Positions 26,249-35,220 are shown, counted from the stretch's first letter. The stretch is 64,000 nucleotides of DNA from JAWLHK01 sp041690355 [NCBI: bacterium] (GCA_041690355.1 JAWLHK010000003.1:258848-322847), one strand, 5' to 3'. The notes: generated from the letters alone by a model not told the origin. Numbers and translations: made by a program.

Positions 26249-28093
26249 CTACCGCTCGACCTTGGCCTCGAGCTCGGCCCAGCGTGCGTACAGGCGATCG
26301 ACTTCGGCCTGGGCCGCGTCGGTGTCGGCCATGAGCGCCTGCAGTCGGGAGGCGTTGGCCGCGTTCGCCGGATCTTCGAGCGCCGCCCGGCAGGCCGACA
26401 GCTTCTCTTCGGCTTCGAGGATGCGCATTTCCATGCCGTCCCACTCCAGCTGATCCTTGTAGCTTAGCTTCTTACCCTTACCGGGCGTGCCGGACGCCGG
26501 TGCGGCATCACTTCGGGTGGCCTCCGGAGGCCCCTTCCGCTTTTCGGCGGCCGACGACTCGGCGGCGGCGCGATGCGCGGCGTCCCAGGCGTGCCACTGG
26601 GCGAAATCGGCGAAGAACCCGGCGCCGCCGCGGCCGTCGAGCCCCATCACGGCCGTCGACACCCGATCGAGCAGATACCGATCGTGCGTCACGAGAACGA
26701 GCGCACCGGGGAATTCCAGAAGGCTCTCTTCCAGAATCTCCAGCGTCGGGATGTCCAAATCGTTCGTCGGTTCGTCGAGCAGCAGCACGTCGGCCGTCGT
26801 CAGCATGAGGCGGGCCATGAGGATGCGCGCCTGCTCGCCCCCCGAGAACGTACTCACCCGACGATCGAGGGTCTCGGGCGCAAACAGAAAGCGGCGCGCC
26901 CACGCCGCGATGTGGATGGCCTGGCCGCGATAGACGACCCCTTCGCCGCCGGCCGGCGCCAACGCCGTCCGCAACGTGTCCTGCGGATTGAGCTGGGCGC
27001 GGTTCTGGTCGAACAGCACGACCTGCAGGGCCGGGGCGCGCTCGACCGTACCCGCTTCGGGTGCATCCTGGCCGGTCAGCAGGCGCAGAAACGTAGACTT
27101 GCCGCTGCCGTTGGGCCCGAGCAGCCCCAGCCGCAAGCCCGGCGTGAGGGTCAGTGTCAGGTGCTCGAACAGGCGGCGTCCGCCTCGGCTCTGGGCCGCG
27201 TCTTCGACGACGAGCAGATCCTTGGACTTCCGATCGGAACCGGACAATGCGATGCCCGAATCGCGGCGGATGCCCGCGCGGCCGCGCATGTCGGCCAGCT
27301 CGCCCTGCAGGCGCACGGCCTCGTCGATGCGCGCCTGCGCCTTGCGGGTGCGCGCGGGCGCCTTGCGGCGCAGCCACTCGATTTCGCCGCGCACCTTGTT
27401 CGCCAGCGTTTCCTGGTAGGCCGCCTGCTGCGTGAAGAACTCCTCGCGCCGCGTGAGGAACTCGCTGTAATTGCCCGGAACGCTGAAGTAACCCTGCGGA
27501 TACTTCCGGTCGAGCTCCACGACGCGCCTCGTGACGTTTTCGAGAAAGTAGCGGTCGTGGGTCACGACCACGAAGGCCTGGCGGGAATCGACCAGGTACT
27601 CTTCGAGCCAGAGGATGCCTTCCAGATCGAGATGGTTCGTCGGTTCATCAAGCAGAAGCAAGTCCGGCTTCTTGACGAGCTCGCGTACGATGGCGAGGCG
27701 TTTGCGCCATCCGCCGGAAAAGGTATCGACGTTCTGTTCCGGATCTTGGAACCCCGCCCGTCCGAGCAGCACGCGCGCCTCGGATTCTTTTTCGAACGCT
27801 TCGCGCGGCAGATCGTGCTGCGCGTCGATGACCGCCTGCAGCGCGGTGATGCCGGGCGCAAAGCGATCGGACTGCGGAAGGTAGGCCAGCCGTGCCCCCT
27901 TGGCGACGGCGCGCTCACCGGTGTCGCTCGTCTCGATCCCCGCGAGGATTTTCAGCAGGGTCGACTTGCCGGATCCGTTCGGACCGATGAGGCCCAGGCG
28001 CTCGTCATCCTGGACGGCGATCGTAATCCCCTCGAACAGCGGAGCGGCGCCGAAGGACTTGGACAGATTCTGGCAACTGAGGATGGGGGGCAT
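26249..28093 (-). CDS. uup: ABC-F family ATPase, Uup type
   Basis: A 614-residue soluble protein with two ABC domains and no membrane part. The first has Walker A GPNGSGKSTLLK, signature FSGGWRKRLAI and Walker B LLLLDEPTNHLD. A charged helical linker follows (residues ~225-275). The second has Walker A GPNGSGKSTFLR, signature FSGGEQARILM and LLLDEPTNDLD. The C-terminal ~80 residues form a coiled coil (LEWDGMEMRILEAEEKLSACR ... ADTDAAQAEVDRLYARWAEL) typical of Uup. ABC-F factors act on ribosomes; Uup also affects transposon excision and replication intermediates. The domain layout fits Uup rather than EttA, whose linker differs. Confidence 0.92.
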   Translation of the reverse strand: MPPILSCQNLSKSFGAAPLFEGITIAVQDDERLGLIGPNGSGKSTLLKILAGIETSDTGERAVAKGARLAYLPQSDRFAPGITALQAVIDAQHDLPREAFEKESEARVLLGRAGFQDPEQNVDTFSGGWRKRLAIVRELVKKPDLLLLDEPTNHLDLEGILWLEEYLVDSRQAFVVVTHDRYFLENVTRRVVELDRKYPQGYFSVPGNYSEFLTRREEFFTQQAAYQETLANKVRGEIEWLRRKAPARTRKAQARIDEAVRLQGELADMRGRAGIRRDSGIALSGSDRKSKDLLVVEDAAQSRGGRRLFEHLTLTLTPGLRLGLLGPNGSGKSTFLRLLTGQDAPEAGTVERAPALQVVLFDQNRAQLNPQDTLRTALAPAGGEGVVYRGQAIHIAAWARRFLFAPETLDRRVSTFSGGEQARILMARLMLTTADVLLLDEPTNDLDIPTLEILEESLLEFPGALVLVTHDRYLLDRVSTAVMGLDGRGGAGFFADFAQWHAWDAAHRAAAESSAAEKRKGPPEATRSDAAPASGTPGKGKKLSYKDQLEWDGMEMRILEAEEKLSACRAALEDPANAANASRLQALMADTDAAQAEVDRLYARWAELEAKVER

Positions 28094-28327
28094 AATCTAC
28101 GGTCATCCATGGTAACACCGGAAGCCATCAGTTTCCGTCCGATCGAGAAGCGCTCGACCGGTGGAATCTGGCGCCATGCGCGCTGTACCGCGACGATCCG
28201 CTCTACGCCTCGCTGCACATCCATCTTCTTATCCCTCTCCAAATTACCCCTCTCCTTACGAAGGAGAGGGGCCGACGGCGCCGGCAGCGCCGACGGGGGT
28301 GAGGTGCGCAGACGAGGGTGAGGTCCC
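28094..28327. other. Intergenic region with an 11-base perfect hairpin
   Basis: No convincing gene is seen between uup and clpB. CCCCTCTCCTT and AAGGAGAGGGG form a perfect stem (28247-28257 / 28261-28271) with a 3-base loop, followed by GGGGTGAGGT-type sequence at 28299-28322 as in the widespread GGAGAGGG/GGGTGAGG intergenic repeats. On the minus strand this lies 3' of clpB and may aid termination. Bases 28110-28225 show a weak open frame but no family match I can recognise. Confidence 0.45.
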
Positions 28328-30931
28328 TTACGCAGCCTTCCGTTCCGCCCGGCGGAACGAAAGGCGCTCGCCGTCGACATCCGCCTCGACCGTCACCGGT
28401 TCGGTGCCGTCGCCCAGCTCGCCGTCGAGGATGCGCAGGGCCAGCGGGTCCTGCACTTCCTTCTGGATGAGCCGCTTGAGCGGACGCGCGCCGTAGACCG
28501 GATCGTAGCCGCGGTTGCCCAGCCATTCGCTCGCCGCCGGCGAGAGCACGAGATCGATCTTGCGCTCGGCGAGCCGCTTGCGAAGGCTCTGGAGCTGAAT
28601 GTCGACGATGTGGTGAATCTGATCGCGCCCCAGGGCGCGGAAAATTACGATGTCGTCGATGCGGTTGAGGAACTCGGGGCGGAAGTGCTGGCGCACCACG
28701 TCCATGACCGCAGTCCGCATTCCCTCGTAGTCTTCGGTCTGGCCGGTAATGGCGTGGCTGCCGAGGTTGCTCGTCATGATGATGACGGTGTTCTTGAAGT
28801 CGACCATCCGGCCCTGTCCGTCGGTCAGGCGGCCGTCGTCGAGCACCTGGAGCAGCACGTTGAACACATCCGGATGCGCCTTCTCGACCTCGTCGAAGAG
28901 GATGACGCTATAGGGGCGCCGGCGCACGGACTCGGTCAACTGGCCCCCTTCTTCAAAGCCGACGTATCCCGGGGGTGCGCCGATGAGCCGCGCCACCGTG
29001 TGCTTCTCCATGTACTCGCTCATATCGAGGCGCACCATGGCCTGCTCGTCGTCGAAGAGGAATTCGGCGAGCGCGCGGGCCGTCTCGGTTTTCCCCACGC
29101 CCGTGGGTCCGAGAAAGAGGAAGCTGCCGAGCGGGCGGTTCGGGTCAGACAGGCCTGCGCGGCTGCGGCGCACGGCGCTCGCCACGGCCGTGAGCGCTTC
29201 GTCCTGGCCGACAACCCGCAGTCGCAGGCGGTCTTCCATGTGGATGAGCTTCTCCTTTTCACCTTCGAGCATCTTGGAGACGGGGATGCCGGTCCACTTG
29301 GAGACGACACGCGCAATCTCTTCGTCGGTCACTTCTTCCTTGAGCAGCGACTCGCCCCCTTCCTGCAGTTGTTCGATTTCACGCTGTGCGTCGGCGAGGC
29401 TCTTCTCCAGATCGGGAAGCGTGCCGTACTTCACCTTCGCGGCGGCATCGTAATCGGAGTTGCGCTCGGCGGCGGCCATCTGGTTGCGCACGTCTTCGAG
29501 CTGCTCCTTGGCGCCGCGCAGCTTCTGAATGAGCTCCTTCTCGCGCTCCCACCGGGCGCGGAAGGCCTGGCTCTTCTCCTTGAGCTCGGCCATTTCGCGC
29601 TCGATCTTTTCAAGACGGTCGCGCGAGGCCGGATCGTTCTCTTTCTTCAGCGCCTGCCGTTCGATTTCGAGCTGGGTCGTGCGCCGATCGATCTCGTCCA
29701 GGGCCGTCGGCTTGGAGTCGATTTCGATGCGGAGGCGGCTGGCGGCTTCGTCCACGAGGTCGATGGCCTTGTCGGGGAGGAAGCGATCCGTAATGTACCG
29801 GTTCGACAGGCTCGCCGCCGCCACAATGGCGGAGTCGGTGATGCGCACGCCGTGGTGCACTTCGTAGCGCTCTTTCAGGCCGCGCAGGATCGACACCGTG
29901 TCTTCGACTGACGGCTCCTGCACGAGCACCGGCTGAAAGCGGCGTTCGAGCGCGGCATCCTTTTCGATATGCTTGCGGTATTCGTCGAGCGTGGTCGCGC
30001 CGATGGCGTGCAGCTCGCCGCGCGCCAGGGCCGGCTTGAGCATGTTCGAGGCGTCCATGGCCCCTTCGGCCGCGCCGGCGCCGACGAGGGTGTGCAGCTC
30101 GTCGATGAAGAGGATGATTTCGCCTTCGGCGGCTGTGACCTCTTTGAGCACTGCTTTCAGCCGATCCTCGAATTCCCCGCGATACTTGGCGCCCGCGACC
30201 ATGGAACCGAGGTCGAGCGCGAGAATCCGCTTGTTCTTCAGTCCTTCGGGAACGTCGCCGTCGACGATGCGGCGGGCGAGCCCTTCGACGATGGCGGTCT
30301 TGCCGACCCCCGGTTCGCCGATGAGCACGGGATTGTTCTTCGTGCGCCGCGAAAGTACCTGCACGGTACGCCGGATCTCTTCATCGCGGCCGATGACCGG
30401 ATCCAGCTTGCCGCGCTTCGCGAGCGCCGTCAGATCCTTGGCATACCGTTCGAGCGCCTGGTACTTGTCTTCGGGGTTCTGATCGGTCACGCGCTGACTG
30501 CCGCGAACCTGCTGCAGGGTCTGGAGAAGCTTCGCGCGGTCGAACCCGGCCTGCTTGAACAGCGCCGCCGTGGCCCCCGCGCTGTCGAGCGCGGCGAGCA
30601 GAAGGTGTTCGGTGGAAACGTACTCGTCCTTGAGCTGCTTCGCCTCGTCTTCGGCCTTCGTGAACAGGCGCGAGAGGCGCCCCGACAGGTTCGGCGAGGC
30701 GCCCCCGGAGACGCGGGGCAGCTTGCTTACAGCGTCGTTGAACTGCTGCAGCAGGGCGTCGGGATCCTGGCCGGCCTTCTGCACGATGGGGCGCACGAGC
30801 CCTTCGCTGTCGGTGAGCAGCGACACCATCAGGTGCTCGACTTCGACCTCGGGGTTGCCCTGTCGATTGGCGACGCCGAGGGCGTCCTGAACCGCCTGCT
30901 GAGCTTTCACGGTAAATCGATCGAATCGCAT
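28328..30931 (-). CDS. clpB: ATP-dependent disaggregase ClpB
   Basis: An 867-residue Hsp100 chaperone that threads aggregated protein together with DnaK. The ATG at 30931 starts the canonical [17 protein letters not shown]; an open frame extends 17 codons further upstream but lacks homology, and AGGAGG lies at the right distance from this ATG. The order is N domain (residues 1-145), AAA1 with Walker [14 protein letters not shown], a middle-domain coiled coil (~residues 400-520, lacking in ClpA and ClpC forms of this length), and AAA2 with [14 protein letters not shown]. The pore loop [14 protein letters not shown] is present. A heat-shock-like promoter is possible upstream. It is a single-gene unit. 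Confidence 0.97.
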   Translation of the reverse strand: MRFDRFTVKAQQAVQDALGVANRQGNPEVEVEHLMVSLLTDSEGLVRPIVQKAGQDPDALLQQFNDAVSKLPRVSGGASPNLSGRLSRLFTKAEDEAKQLKDEYVSTEHLLLAALDSAGATAALFKQAGFDRAKLLQTLQQVRGSQRVTDQNPEDKYQALERYAKDLTALAKRGKLDPVIGRDEEIRRTVQVLSRRTKNNPVLIGEPGVGKTAIVEGLARRIVDGDVPEGLKNKRILALDLGSMVAGAKYRGEFEDRLKAVLKEVTAAEGEIILFIDELHTLVGAGAAEGAMDASNMLKPALARGELHAIGATTLDEYRKHIEKDAALERRFQPVLVQEPSVEDTVSILRGLKERYEVHHGVRITDSAIVAAASLSNRYITDRFLPDKAIDLVDEAASRLRIEIDSKPTALDEIDRRTTQLEIERQALKKENDPASRDRLEKIEREMAELKEKSQAFRARWEREKELIQKLRGAKEQLEDVRNQMAAAERNSDYDAAAKVKYGTLPDLEKSLADAQREIEQLQEGGESLLKEEVTDEEIARVVSKWTGIPVSKMLEGEKEKLIHMEDRLRLRVVGQDEALTAVASAVRRSRAGLSDPNRPLGSFLFLGPTGVGKTETARALAEFLFDDEQAMVRLDMSEYMEKHTVARLIGAPPGYVGFEEGGQLTESVRRRPYSVILFDEVEKAHPDVFNVLLQVLDDGRLTDGQGRMVDFKNTVIIMTSNLGSHAITGQTEDYEGMRTAVMDVVRQHFRPEFLNRIDDIVIFRALGRDQIHHIVDIQLQSLRKRLAERKIDLVLSPAASEWLGNRGYDPVYGARPLKRLIQKEVQDPLALRILDGELGDGTEPVTVEADVDGERLSFRRAERKAA

Positions 30932-30954
30932 GCGCGAGTTCCTCCTGTGAGACC

Positions 30955-30982
30955 AATATGCGCACGGATCCGCGATTTGCAA
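30955..30982 (-). promoter_or_regulatory. Candidate clpB promoter (sigma32- or sigma70-like)
   Basis: Read on the minus strand, CTTGCAA and CGCATATT are separated by 14 bases, resembling sigma32 sites (CTTGAAA / CCCCATNT). Read as sigma70, TTGCAA and CATATT have a 16-base gap. It lies 24-51 bases upstream of the clpB start, right for a heat-shock gene. Confidence 0.4.
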
Positions 30983-31000
30983 GGGGGCGCACCTGCCCGC

Positions 31001-31035
31001 AATGCCAAATGCCCGCTGGCCAATGCCCGAGCCAT
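31001..31035. repeat. Degenerate heptanucleotide array (AATGCCC type)
   Basis: Five 7-base units, AATGCCA AATGCCC GCTGGCC AATGCCC GAGCCAT, lie in the divergent gap between clpB and the SCP2 gene. Confidence 0.6.
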
Positions 31036-31087
31036 CCGTGAATGGGGTAGAAGCGGTTCGGCTGTTCGTTTCTCGTTGGTCTTGGCC

Positions 31088-31136
31088 GACGTCCGGCGTC
31101 TTACGTCCGGCGTCCGGTCTCCGCCGTCCGCTCTGG
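31088..31136. repeat. Degenerate heptanucleotide array (GACGTCC/GGCGTCC type)
   Basis: Seven 7-base units: GACGTCC GGCGTCT TACGTCC GGCGTCC GGTCTCC GCCGTCC GCTCTGG. Second array in the same gap, with a different consensus from the one at 31.0 kb and related to the reverse complement of the arrays at 10.66 and 33.18 kb. Confidence 0.65.
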
Positions 31137-31196
31137 CCTACCGAGCGGTCGGGGTGCTATCATGTTGGCTCAACGCGTCATCGAGAGGTCTCCGCC

Positions 31197-31778
31197 ATGA
31201 TCAAGATCCCCACGAATCCCGACGATTTCTTCGACTCCTTTATTCCGACGACCTATCAGCAGGTCATGGCGGGACGCAAGCTTCCCGACGTTCCCTACAA
31301 GGTGACCGTCAGCGTGGGCTCGCGCACGTGGCTCTTCGGCTATCACGGCGGCAAACTGGAGCACCGCGCCGGAGCGAAGCCGGAAGAGGGGGACATCCGC
31401 GTCTCCCTGACGGAAGAAGACTTCTCGGAGCTCGTGCGCGCCGCCCGCTCGAATGCGCCCGAAGAGCTGCCCGAGCCGCCGCCGGTTCCGCCCACCTACC
31501 AGTTCCCCGACATCCAGACCCTGAAGGGCTGCATCCGTTCGGTCATCGACGACCTGGGGGATAAGCGGACCGTGGACGTCATCTTCGGCGACGCTCCCGC
31601 CGGCAAGCCGACGGCGACCGTGCACACGACAGTGGATTTCATTGTCGGTCTGCAGGGGAAGACGCTCGCGGTCGATCAGATCCTGAAGGCCGGGGGCGTC
31701 AAGGTCGAGGGGGACTTCAGCTACGTGCTGCGCGTCGCCAACGCCCTCACCGGCAAGACGCGGCGGCGGGAACGCTGA
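31197..31778 (+). CDS. SCP2 sterol-transfer-like family protein
   Basis: A 193-residue protein. The open frame extends upstream into the heptamer arrays, but the ATG at 31197 is preferred: it follows GAGAGGT and opens the homologous region. It has two SCP2-like lobes: TWLFGYHGGKLEHRAGAKPEEGDIRVSLTEEDFSELV with the expected D-x-x-V/I-x-x-x-x-E-D-F pattern near residue 70, and a second part from residue 105 with VDFIVGLQG and KVEGDFSYVLRVANAL, the typical GD-x-x-x-x-x-x-L ending. Such domains bind lipids or acyl-CoA. A TATCAT -10-like box lies at 31158-31163. It may work with the ABC1 kinase gene that follows 65 bases later; SCP2-type proteins (UbiJ) assist UbiB in quinone synthesis in other bacteria. 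Confidence 0.8.
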   Translation: MIKIPTNPDDFFDSFIPTTYQQVMAGRKLPDVPYKVTVSVGSRTWLFGYHGGKLEHRAGAKPEEGDIRVSLTEEDFSELVRAARSNAPEELPEPPPVPPTYQFPDIQTLKGCIRSVIDDLGDKRTVDVIFGDAPAGKPTATVHTTVDFIVGLQGKTLAVDQILKAGGVKVEGDFSYVLRVANALTGKTRRRER

Positions 31779-31843
31779 TTCGCCGCGCGCGCCGCGGCCG
31801 CCCCTGCTCTTCTTTTCCGCCTCATCTGTGGTATTGGTCCCTC

Positions 31844-33178
31844 ATGAACAATCGCTTCGTTCGCACGCTGTATGCCGTGGGCCAGATCGCCCTGGTGCTT
31901 TTTGCCTACCTCTGGTACCGGCGCGTCACCTATTATCGCGTCGGGCGCGATGGGCGGCGCGAAGCCCTCAACCGGGTTCACGAGCAGTCGGCGCGCCGGC
32001 TGTTCGTGACCTTCGGACGCCTGCGCGGCGCCTACATCAAACTCGGCCAGTGGCTCTCGACGCAGGCCATTCTGCCGCCGGCCTACCTGATCGAGTTCGC
32101 GAAGATGCAGGATCAGGTGGAACCGCTCCCCTTCGCCCGCATCGAGGCCGCCCTCGAGCGGGCCTGGGGGGCTGACTGGCGCGACCGCTTCGACGATGTC
32201 GAGGAGAAACCGCTGGCCGCCGCCTCCATCGCCCAGGTGCACCGGGCCAGGCTCAAGGGGGGGCGCGAGGTCGTCATCAAGTGCCAGTATCCCGGCATCG
32301 AACGGTTCTTCTCAAAGGACCTCGCCCTCGTCGAAGTCATGCACCCCTGGTACGTGCGCGCCATCGAGCTGAACTTTCCCGAACTGCGCACGACCATCGA
32401 TCACCGGGCGATGATTGCGGAACTGTTCCGCTACATCAACCGTGAGCTCGACTACGTGAACGAGCTGCACTACCAGAACAAGATGCGCGAGCTGTTCGCG
32501 ACGTGGAAGAGCGTCATCATTCCCGAGCCGATTGAGGGGCTCTGCACGCCGCACGTGATCTGCATGGAGTACATCGAGGGGACGCGCATCCTCCCCTGGT
32601 TCGAGGCTGCCAATCAGGAAGACCGCGACAAGGTCTACGAGACCTTCGTCGACATGGCGCTCTACACGATGGTCGCCAAGGGAATCTTTCAGTCGGATAC
32701 GCACCCCGGCAACTTTCTCATCACCCCCGACCACCGGCTCGTCCTGCTCGACTTCGGCTGCGTGAAGGAGCTCAAGCCCGAGTTCCGCAAGGGGACGATC
32801 GGGCTCGTGCAGGCCTATCTGAACCGGGATCCCCAGGCCGGCGCCGAGATCCTGTGGAACCTGGGATTCCGCACGCGGCAGCAGACGATCGAGTCGCTGA
32901 CGAAGTGGATGGAGTACGCCATCAAGATGTCCGACGTCGTGCTCGATCACTTCAAGCACGGCCACGATCTGGTGGCGCACCTGCAGGACAATCTGGCGGC
33001 GCTCAGCAAGGAGTTCACCGACCTGAACAGCCAGCACTCGGTCGCCAGCGTGCCCGAAGAGTACATGCTGCTCGGCCGCGCCCTGGCCACCTCTCCGGTG
33101 CCCCTCGACAAGTACAAGCCGCAGGTGGACGTGATACCCCTCGCCCTCGAGCACCTGGCCGAGGCGGGGCGGGATTAG
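31844..33178 (+). CDS. ABC1/UbiB/AarF family atypical kinase
   Basis: A 444-residue protein with an N-terminal hydrophobic segment (residues 7-24) and a protein-kinase-like ABC1 domain. The family-defining KxGQ motif is YIKLGQWLS. Then come the Ala-rich loop AAASIAQVH, the catalytic-site Lys in VVIKCQYPG, the invariant DTHPGNFL (Asp/Asn) and the metal-binding LLDFGCVKEL. UbiB-type proteins are ATPases needed for quinone or lipid-linked pathways rather than conventional kinases. Since an SCP2 protein precedes it, the pair resembles the UbiB/UbiJ combination; that is inference. A heptamer array begins at its stop codon. Confidence 0.93.
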   Translation: MNNRFVRTLYAVGQIALVLFAYLWYRRVTYYRVGRDGRREALNRVHEQSARRLFVTFGRLRGAYIKLGQWLSTQAILPPAYLIEFAKMQDQVEPLPFARIEAALERAWGADWRDRFDDVEEKPLAAASIAQVHRARLKGGREVVIKCQYPGIERFFSKDLALVEVMHPWYVRAIELNFPELRTTIDHRAMIAELFRYINRELDYVNELHYQNKMRELFATWKSVIIPEPIEGLCTPHVICMEYIEGTRILPWFEAANQEDRDKVYETFVDMALYTMVAKGIFQSDTHPGNFLITPDHRLVLLDFGCVKELKPEFRKGTIGLVQAYLNRDPQAGAEILWNLGFRTRQQTIESLTKWMEYAIKMSDVVLDHFKHGHDLVAHLQDNLAALSKEFTDLNSQHSVASVPEEYMLLGRALATSPVPLDKYKPQVDVIPLALEHLAEAGRD

Positions 33179-33199
33179 CCGGACGCCGGACGTCGGCGA
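33179..33199. repeat. Heptanucleotide array starting at a stop codon
   Basis: CCGGACG CCGGACG TCGGCGA starts immediately after the TAG stop of the ABC1 kinase gene. The tail GCAAGGGCTT resembles tails after other arrays. Confidence 0.5.
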
Positions 33200-33225
33200 A
33201 GCAAGGGCTTCCAAACCTCCCGCTT

Positions 33226-33279
33226 CGCGGCCCGCTCGTCGTGCGCCTTGTGAGTCAGGACTCCCCGGGGGGAGCATGC
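33226..33279 (-). repeat. Diverged copy of the 83-84 bp repeat unit
   Basis: Read on the minus strand, this matches the tandem unit at 51.1-51.4 kb at GCTCCCC(C/T)CGGGGAG, CTCACAAGGCGCAC and AGCGGGCCGCG, in the same order. It lies in the 338-base gap between the ABC1 kinase and the receiver gene, which contains no gene. Confidence 0.55.
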
Positions 33280-33284
33280 ACGCT

Positions 33285-33437
33285 GCGAATGGCAGATTGC
33301 AGATGAAACGCCAGTTGCCGGCCGTTTCCACAGAGCCCTGAAGGGGCGACGGCCAATTGCCCAGGGCAGCGCCCTGGGTAGCGGAAGGGTCTGCCCTTTT
33401 TCCTCTTGTCCTTCCCGCGAGCGTCGGCGAGCAGCCG
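33285..33437 (+). repeat. Composite ~150 bp intergenic repeat, copy 1
   Basis: Matches 54428-54580 in inverted orientation over the whole length by eye. Shared landmarks in order are a heptamer-like start (GAATGGCAGATTGCAGATG), CCGTTTCCACAGAGCCCTG, AAGGGGCG, a palindrome CCCAGGGC-agc-GCCCTGGG, TAGCGGAA, a T-rich stretch and CTTGTCCTTCCCGCGAGCG. No coding sequence is apparent. A short GACGTC-type array follows at 33500-33513. Confidence 0.75.
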
Positions 33438-33516
33438 GCACCTGGTACCCCTGCGGAGGCCACCCCGAGCGAGTAGACCAGGGTCCTTTCCGGAAATCAG
33501 ACGTCCGACGTCTGCC

Positions 33517-33897
33517 CTAGGCCTCGATCTCGTCCAGCAGAATCTGGACCTTCTGTATGAGGTCGGCAGGGTCGATGGGCTTGGTCACATAGGCGTCGCA
33601 ACCGCTGGCGAAGCAGCGCTGGAGTTCCTTTTCGTCGTCACGGGCGGTCACGATCACGACGGATACGTTCGCCAGCTCGGGGCGCGACTTGATCACCTTG
33701 CAGATGGTGTCGCCGTTCATGCCCGGGAGCATCAGATCAAGGAGGACGATGTCCGGCTTCTCGTGAAGAATCATCTTCAGCGCGTCGGTCCCGTTCTCGC
33801 AGGTCAGCATCTCCAAATCAAGGCCCGCGAGAATCTCGCGCTCCTGTTCCAGGATGCTGCGCACGTCGTCAACCAGCAGGATACGTGCTCTGGACAT
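33517..33897 (-). CDS. Stand-alone response regulator receiver
   Basis: A 126-residue protein consisting of a receiver domain only. The acidic pair is in LLVDDVR, the phospho-acceptor is Asp54 (VLLDLMLPG), with Thr84 (IVTAR) and Lys106 (VTKPID); all catalytic residues are intact, in contrast with the FrzS-like protein. With no output domain it must act by protein contact, like CheY, PilG/PilH or FrzZ. No kinase gene is adjacent. It is transcribed from its own predicted promoter. Confidence 0.95.
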   Translation of the reverse strand: MSRARILLVDDVRSILEQEREILAGLDLEMLTCENGTDALKMILHEKPDIVLLDLMLPGMNGDTICKVIKSRPELANVSVVIVTARDDEKELQRCFASGCDAYVTKPIDPADLIQKVQILLDEIEA

Positions 33898-33923
33898 ATA
33901 GGGCCCTCCCTCAAGGCCTATAC

Positions 33924-33953
33924 ATTGTACAGGCCGCCAGACCGAGTACGCAA
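33924..33953 (-). promoter_or_regulatory. Sigma70-like promoter of the receiver gene
   Basis: On the minus strand TTGCGT and TACAAT have an 18-base gap, ending 27 bases before the start codon. The -10 box sits in an imperfect palindrome (CCTATAC / GTACAGG), which might be an operator. Confidence 0.5.
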
Positions 33954-33995
33954 GCTAACCCCCTGGATTCTCTTGGCAATTCGGCCCCGCGGAAC

Positions 33996-34031
33996 AAAAA
34001 GGGCCCGAAAGGCACATGTCCTTCCGGGCCC
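33996..34031 (-). terminator. Rho-independent terminator of the second SCP2 gene
   Basis: On the minus strand GGGCCCGGAAGG and CCTTTCGGGCCC pair over 12 bases with one mismatch and are followed by TTTTT, 24-59 bases past the stop. Confidence 0.8.
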
Positions 34032-34054
34032 CGGAATCTGCGGTCGAGAGGAGC

Positions 34055-34375
34055 TCAGCCGCCCAGCACGTTGCCGAGCTTCATGGCGAGGCCCATGTCG
34101 CCCTGGACCTTGAGCTTGCCGCTCATGAAGGCCATCTGCGGGTTCAGCTTGCCGCCCACGATGTTGACGAAGTCTTCGTCGCCAACCGTGATCGTGCACT
34201 GCGCGTCGCCTTCGCCGGCTTCGACAGCCGCGTCGGGACCGAGCTTCACGCGCCACACGCCGCCGTTGTCACCGGTAACGTTGAACTTGTAGGTCGCGTT
34301 GAGGGAAGCAACCTTGTCCTTGTTGCTTTCCAGGTTCTTCGGGATCTCGTTTTCGAAGATCTCTTTGGGCGTCAT
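34055..34375 (-). CDS. Single-domain SCP2 sterol-transfer-like protein
   Basis: A 106-residue SCP2 domain. The ATG at 34375 has GGGAG upstream; the upstream extension of the open frame crosses the palindromic site and is not expected to be coding. Motifs: WRVKLGPDAA, DAQCTITVGDEDFVNIVGGKLNP and the closing helix-strand GKLKVQGDMGLAMKLGNVL, which is the family's classic G-K-x-x-x-x-G-D-x-x-x-A-x-x-L ending. It binds acyl-lipids or sterol-like molecules in a tunnel. A 7-base palindrome pair lies 46 bases upstream, similar to the operator next to the TetR gene at 25 kb. It ends in a strong terminator, so it is a single-gene unit. Confidence 0.92.
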   Translation of the reverse strand: MTPKEIFENEIPKNLESNKDKVASLNATYKFNVTGDNGGVWRVKLGPDAAVEAGEGDAQCTITVGDEDFVNIVGGKLNPQMAFMSGKLKVQGDMGLAMKLGNVLGG

Positions 34376-34420
34376 GTGTGCAATCTCCCATACAGGTAAA
34401 AAGGGAACACTGAAACGGAT

Positions 34421-34438
34421 ACTGAATGATGATTCAGT
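34421..34438. promoter_or_regulatory. Palindromic site upstream of the SCP2 gene
   Basis: ACTGAAT-gatg-ATTCAGT has perfect 7-base arms. It is followed by CAACAC and resembles the TGATTGA/TCAATCA core of the TetR operator at 25.1 kb, so the same or a related regulator may bind. Confidence 0.45.
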
Positions 34439-34574
34439 CAACACACCGTAGCATGCCATCCGCACGCCTGTCAAGAGAACCGTCCGGTCGCCGGAGCGCA
34501 GTCGAATCCAAATTGCACCGGGGATTCGAGGGTGCCATTCTGGGGACAGGACCGCATGGGGAGAAAGGGGAGGT

Positions 34575-34892
34575 ATGGACGGTTCGCGCCTGCTCGGGGC
34601 CGGCGTCATCATGTCGCTGCTGTTGCTGTTGTCGCTCGCCTTCTCGCCGCCCGCGCGGGCTGAAAGCGGGTGGCGCGTGCGGGTTCAGCAGCGCGCGCTG
34701 ACCCACCGGCTCGTTGCACTCGGGTACAGCCGCGGCGACGCCGAACGGACCATTGCCGCCCTGTCGGCGGCCGAACTCGAGCGCCTGTCGCGCAACATCG
34801 GGCTCACCCGGCCGGCCTCGACGCTCGCCTCGGTACTGGGCCTGCTCGTCTTCGTACTCTTCGGTCTGCTCGTGCTCCGGGTCTGGAGGTAA
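34575..34892 (+). CDS. Small secreted/membrane protein (PA2779-like)
   Basis: A 105-residue protein with a signal peptide (LLLLLSLAFSPPARA), a short helical middle part, RLVALGYSRGDAERTIAALSAAELERL, and a C-terminal membrane helix (LGLLVFVLFGLLVLRVW). The middle resembles the PA2779/DUF6627 pattern in which a residue-rich 'A-L-S/D-x-x-E-L' segment follows a Gly-containing turn; I consider this tentative. The AAGGGGAGG just before the ATG is very close to the start, so a start at the downstream ATG 34611 is also possible. The next gene has the same architecture and begins 2 bases after this stop; the two probably arose by duplication and form an operon. Confidence 0.72.
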   Translation: MDGSRLLGAGVIMSLLLLLSLAFSPPARAESGWRVRVQQRALTHRLVALGYSRGDAERTIAALSAAELERLSRNIGLTRPASTLASVLGLLVFVLFGLLVLRVWR

Positions 34893-34894
34893 GC

Positions 34895-35212
34895 ATGCTG
34901 GGCCCGCTGTTTGCCGCGCTGCTTTCCGTGTCCGAACCGGCCGCCGCTCCGGCCCGCGAAGATGCCTGGCTGAGCCGTCAGCAGAACATCCTGCGCATCG
35001 AGCAGGCGATTCTTGGAGACGGCCTGGCCAACGTCTCGGTGTCGGACGAGGAGGTTCGCCGCCGACTCTCGGGGATGAGCAATCAGGAACTGCGCGAGCT
35101 GGCCGGTTCGCTCGATGAGCGCGCGAGTCTGCGCAGTCCGCTCATGATTGTCGCCGGCAGCGTGCTGATGCTGATCTTCGTCGTCCTGATCGTGGTTGCC
35201 GTGCTGGAGTAA
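34895..35212 (+). CDS. Small membrane protein, partner of the preceding gene
   Basis: Also 105 residues. A short hydrophobic start (residues 1-15) precedes a charged helical part, RQQNILRIEQAILGDGLANVSVSDEEVRRRLSGMSNQELRELAGSLDE, and a C-terminal membrane helix (LMIVAGSVLMLIFVVLIVVAVL). The phrase VRRRLSGMSNQELREL matches the layout of TIAALSAAELERL in the upstream protein, suggesting an ancient duplication. A GGAGG ribosome-binding site lies within the last codons of the upstream gene. Function unknown; a two-subunit membrane complex is possible. A duplicated repeat begins 9 bases after its stop. Confidence 0.75.
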   Translation: MLGPLFAALLSVSEPAAAPAREDAWLSRQQNILRIEQAILGDGLANVSVSDEEVRRRLSGMSNQELRELAGSLDERASLRSPLMIVAGSVLMLIFVVLIVVAVLE

Positions 35213-35220
35213 CCTCCGGA

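Noticed and set aside
33285-33437. Possible CRISPR or tRNA-like structure in the composite repeat
   Set aside because: There are only two copies, not regularly spaced with spacers, and no cloverleaf or conserved T-loop is found.
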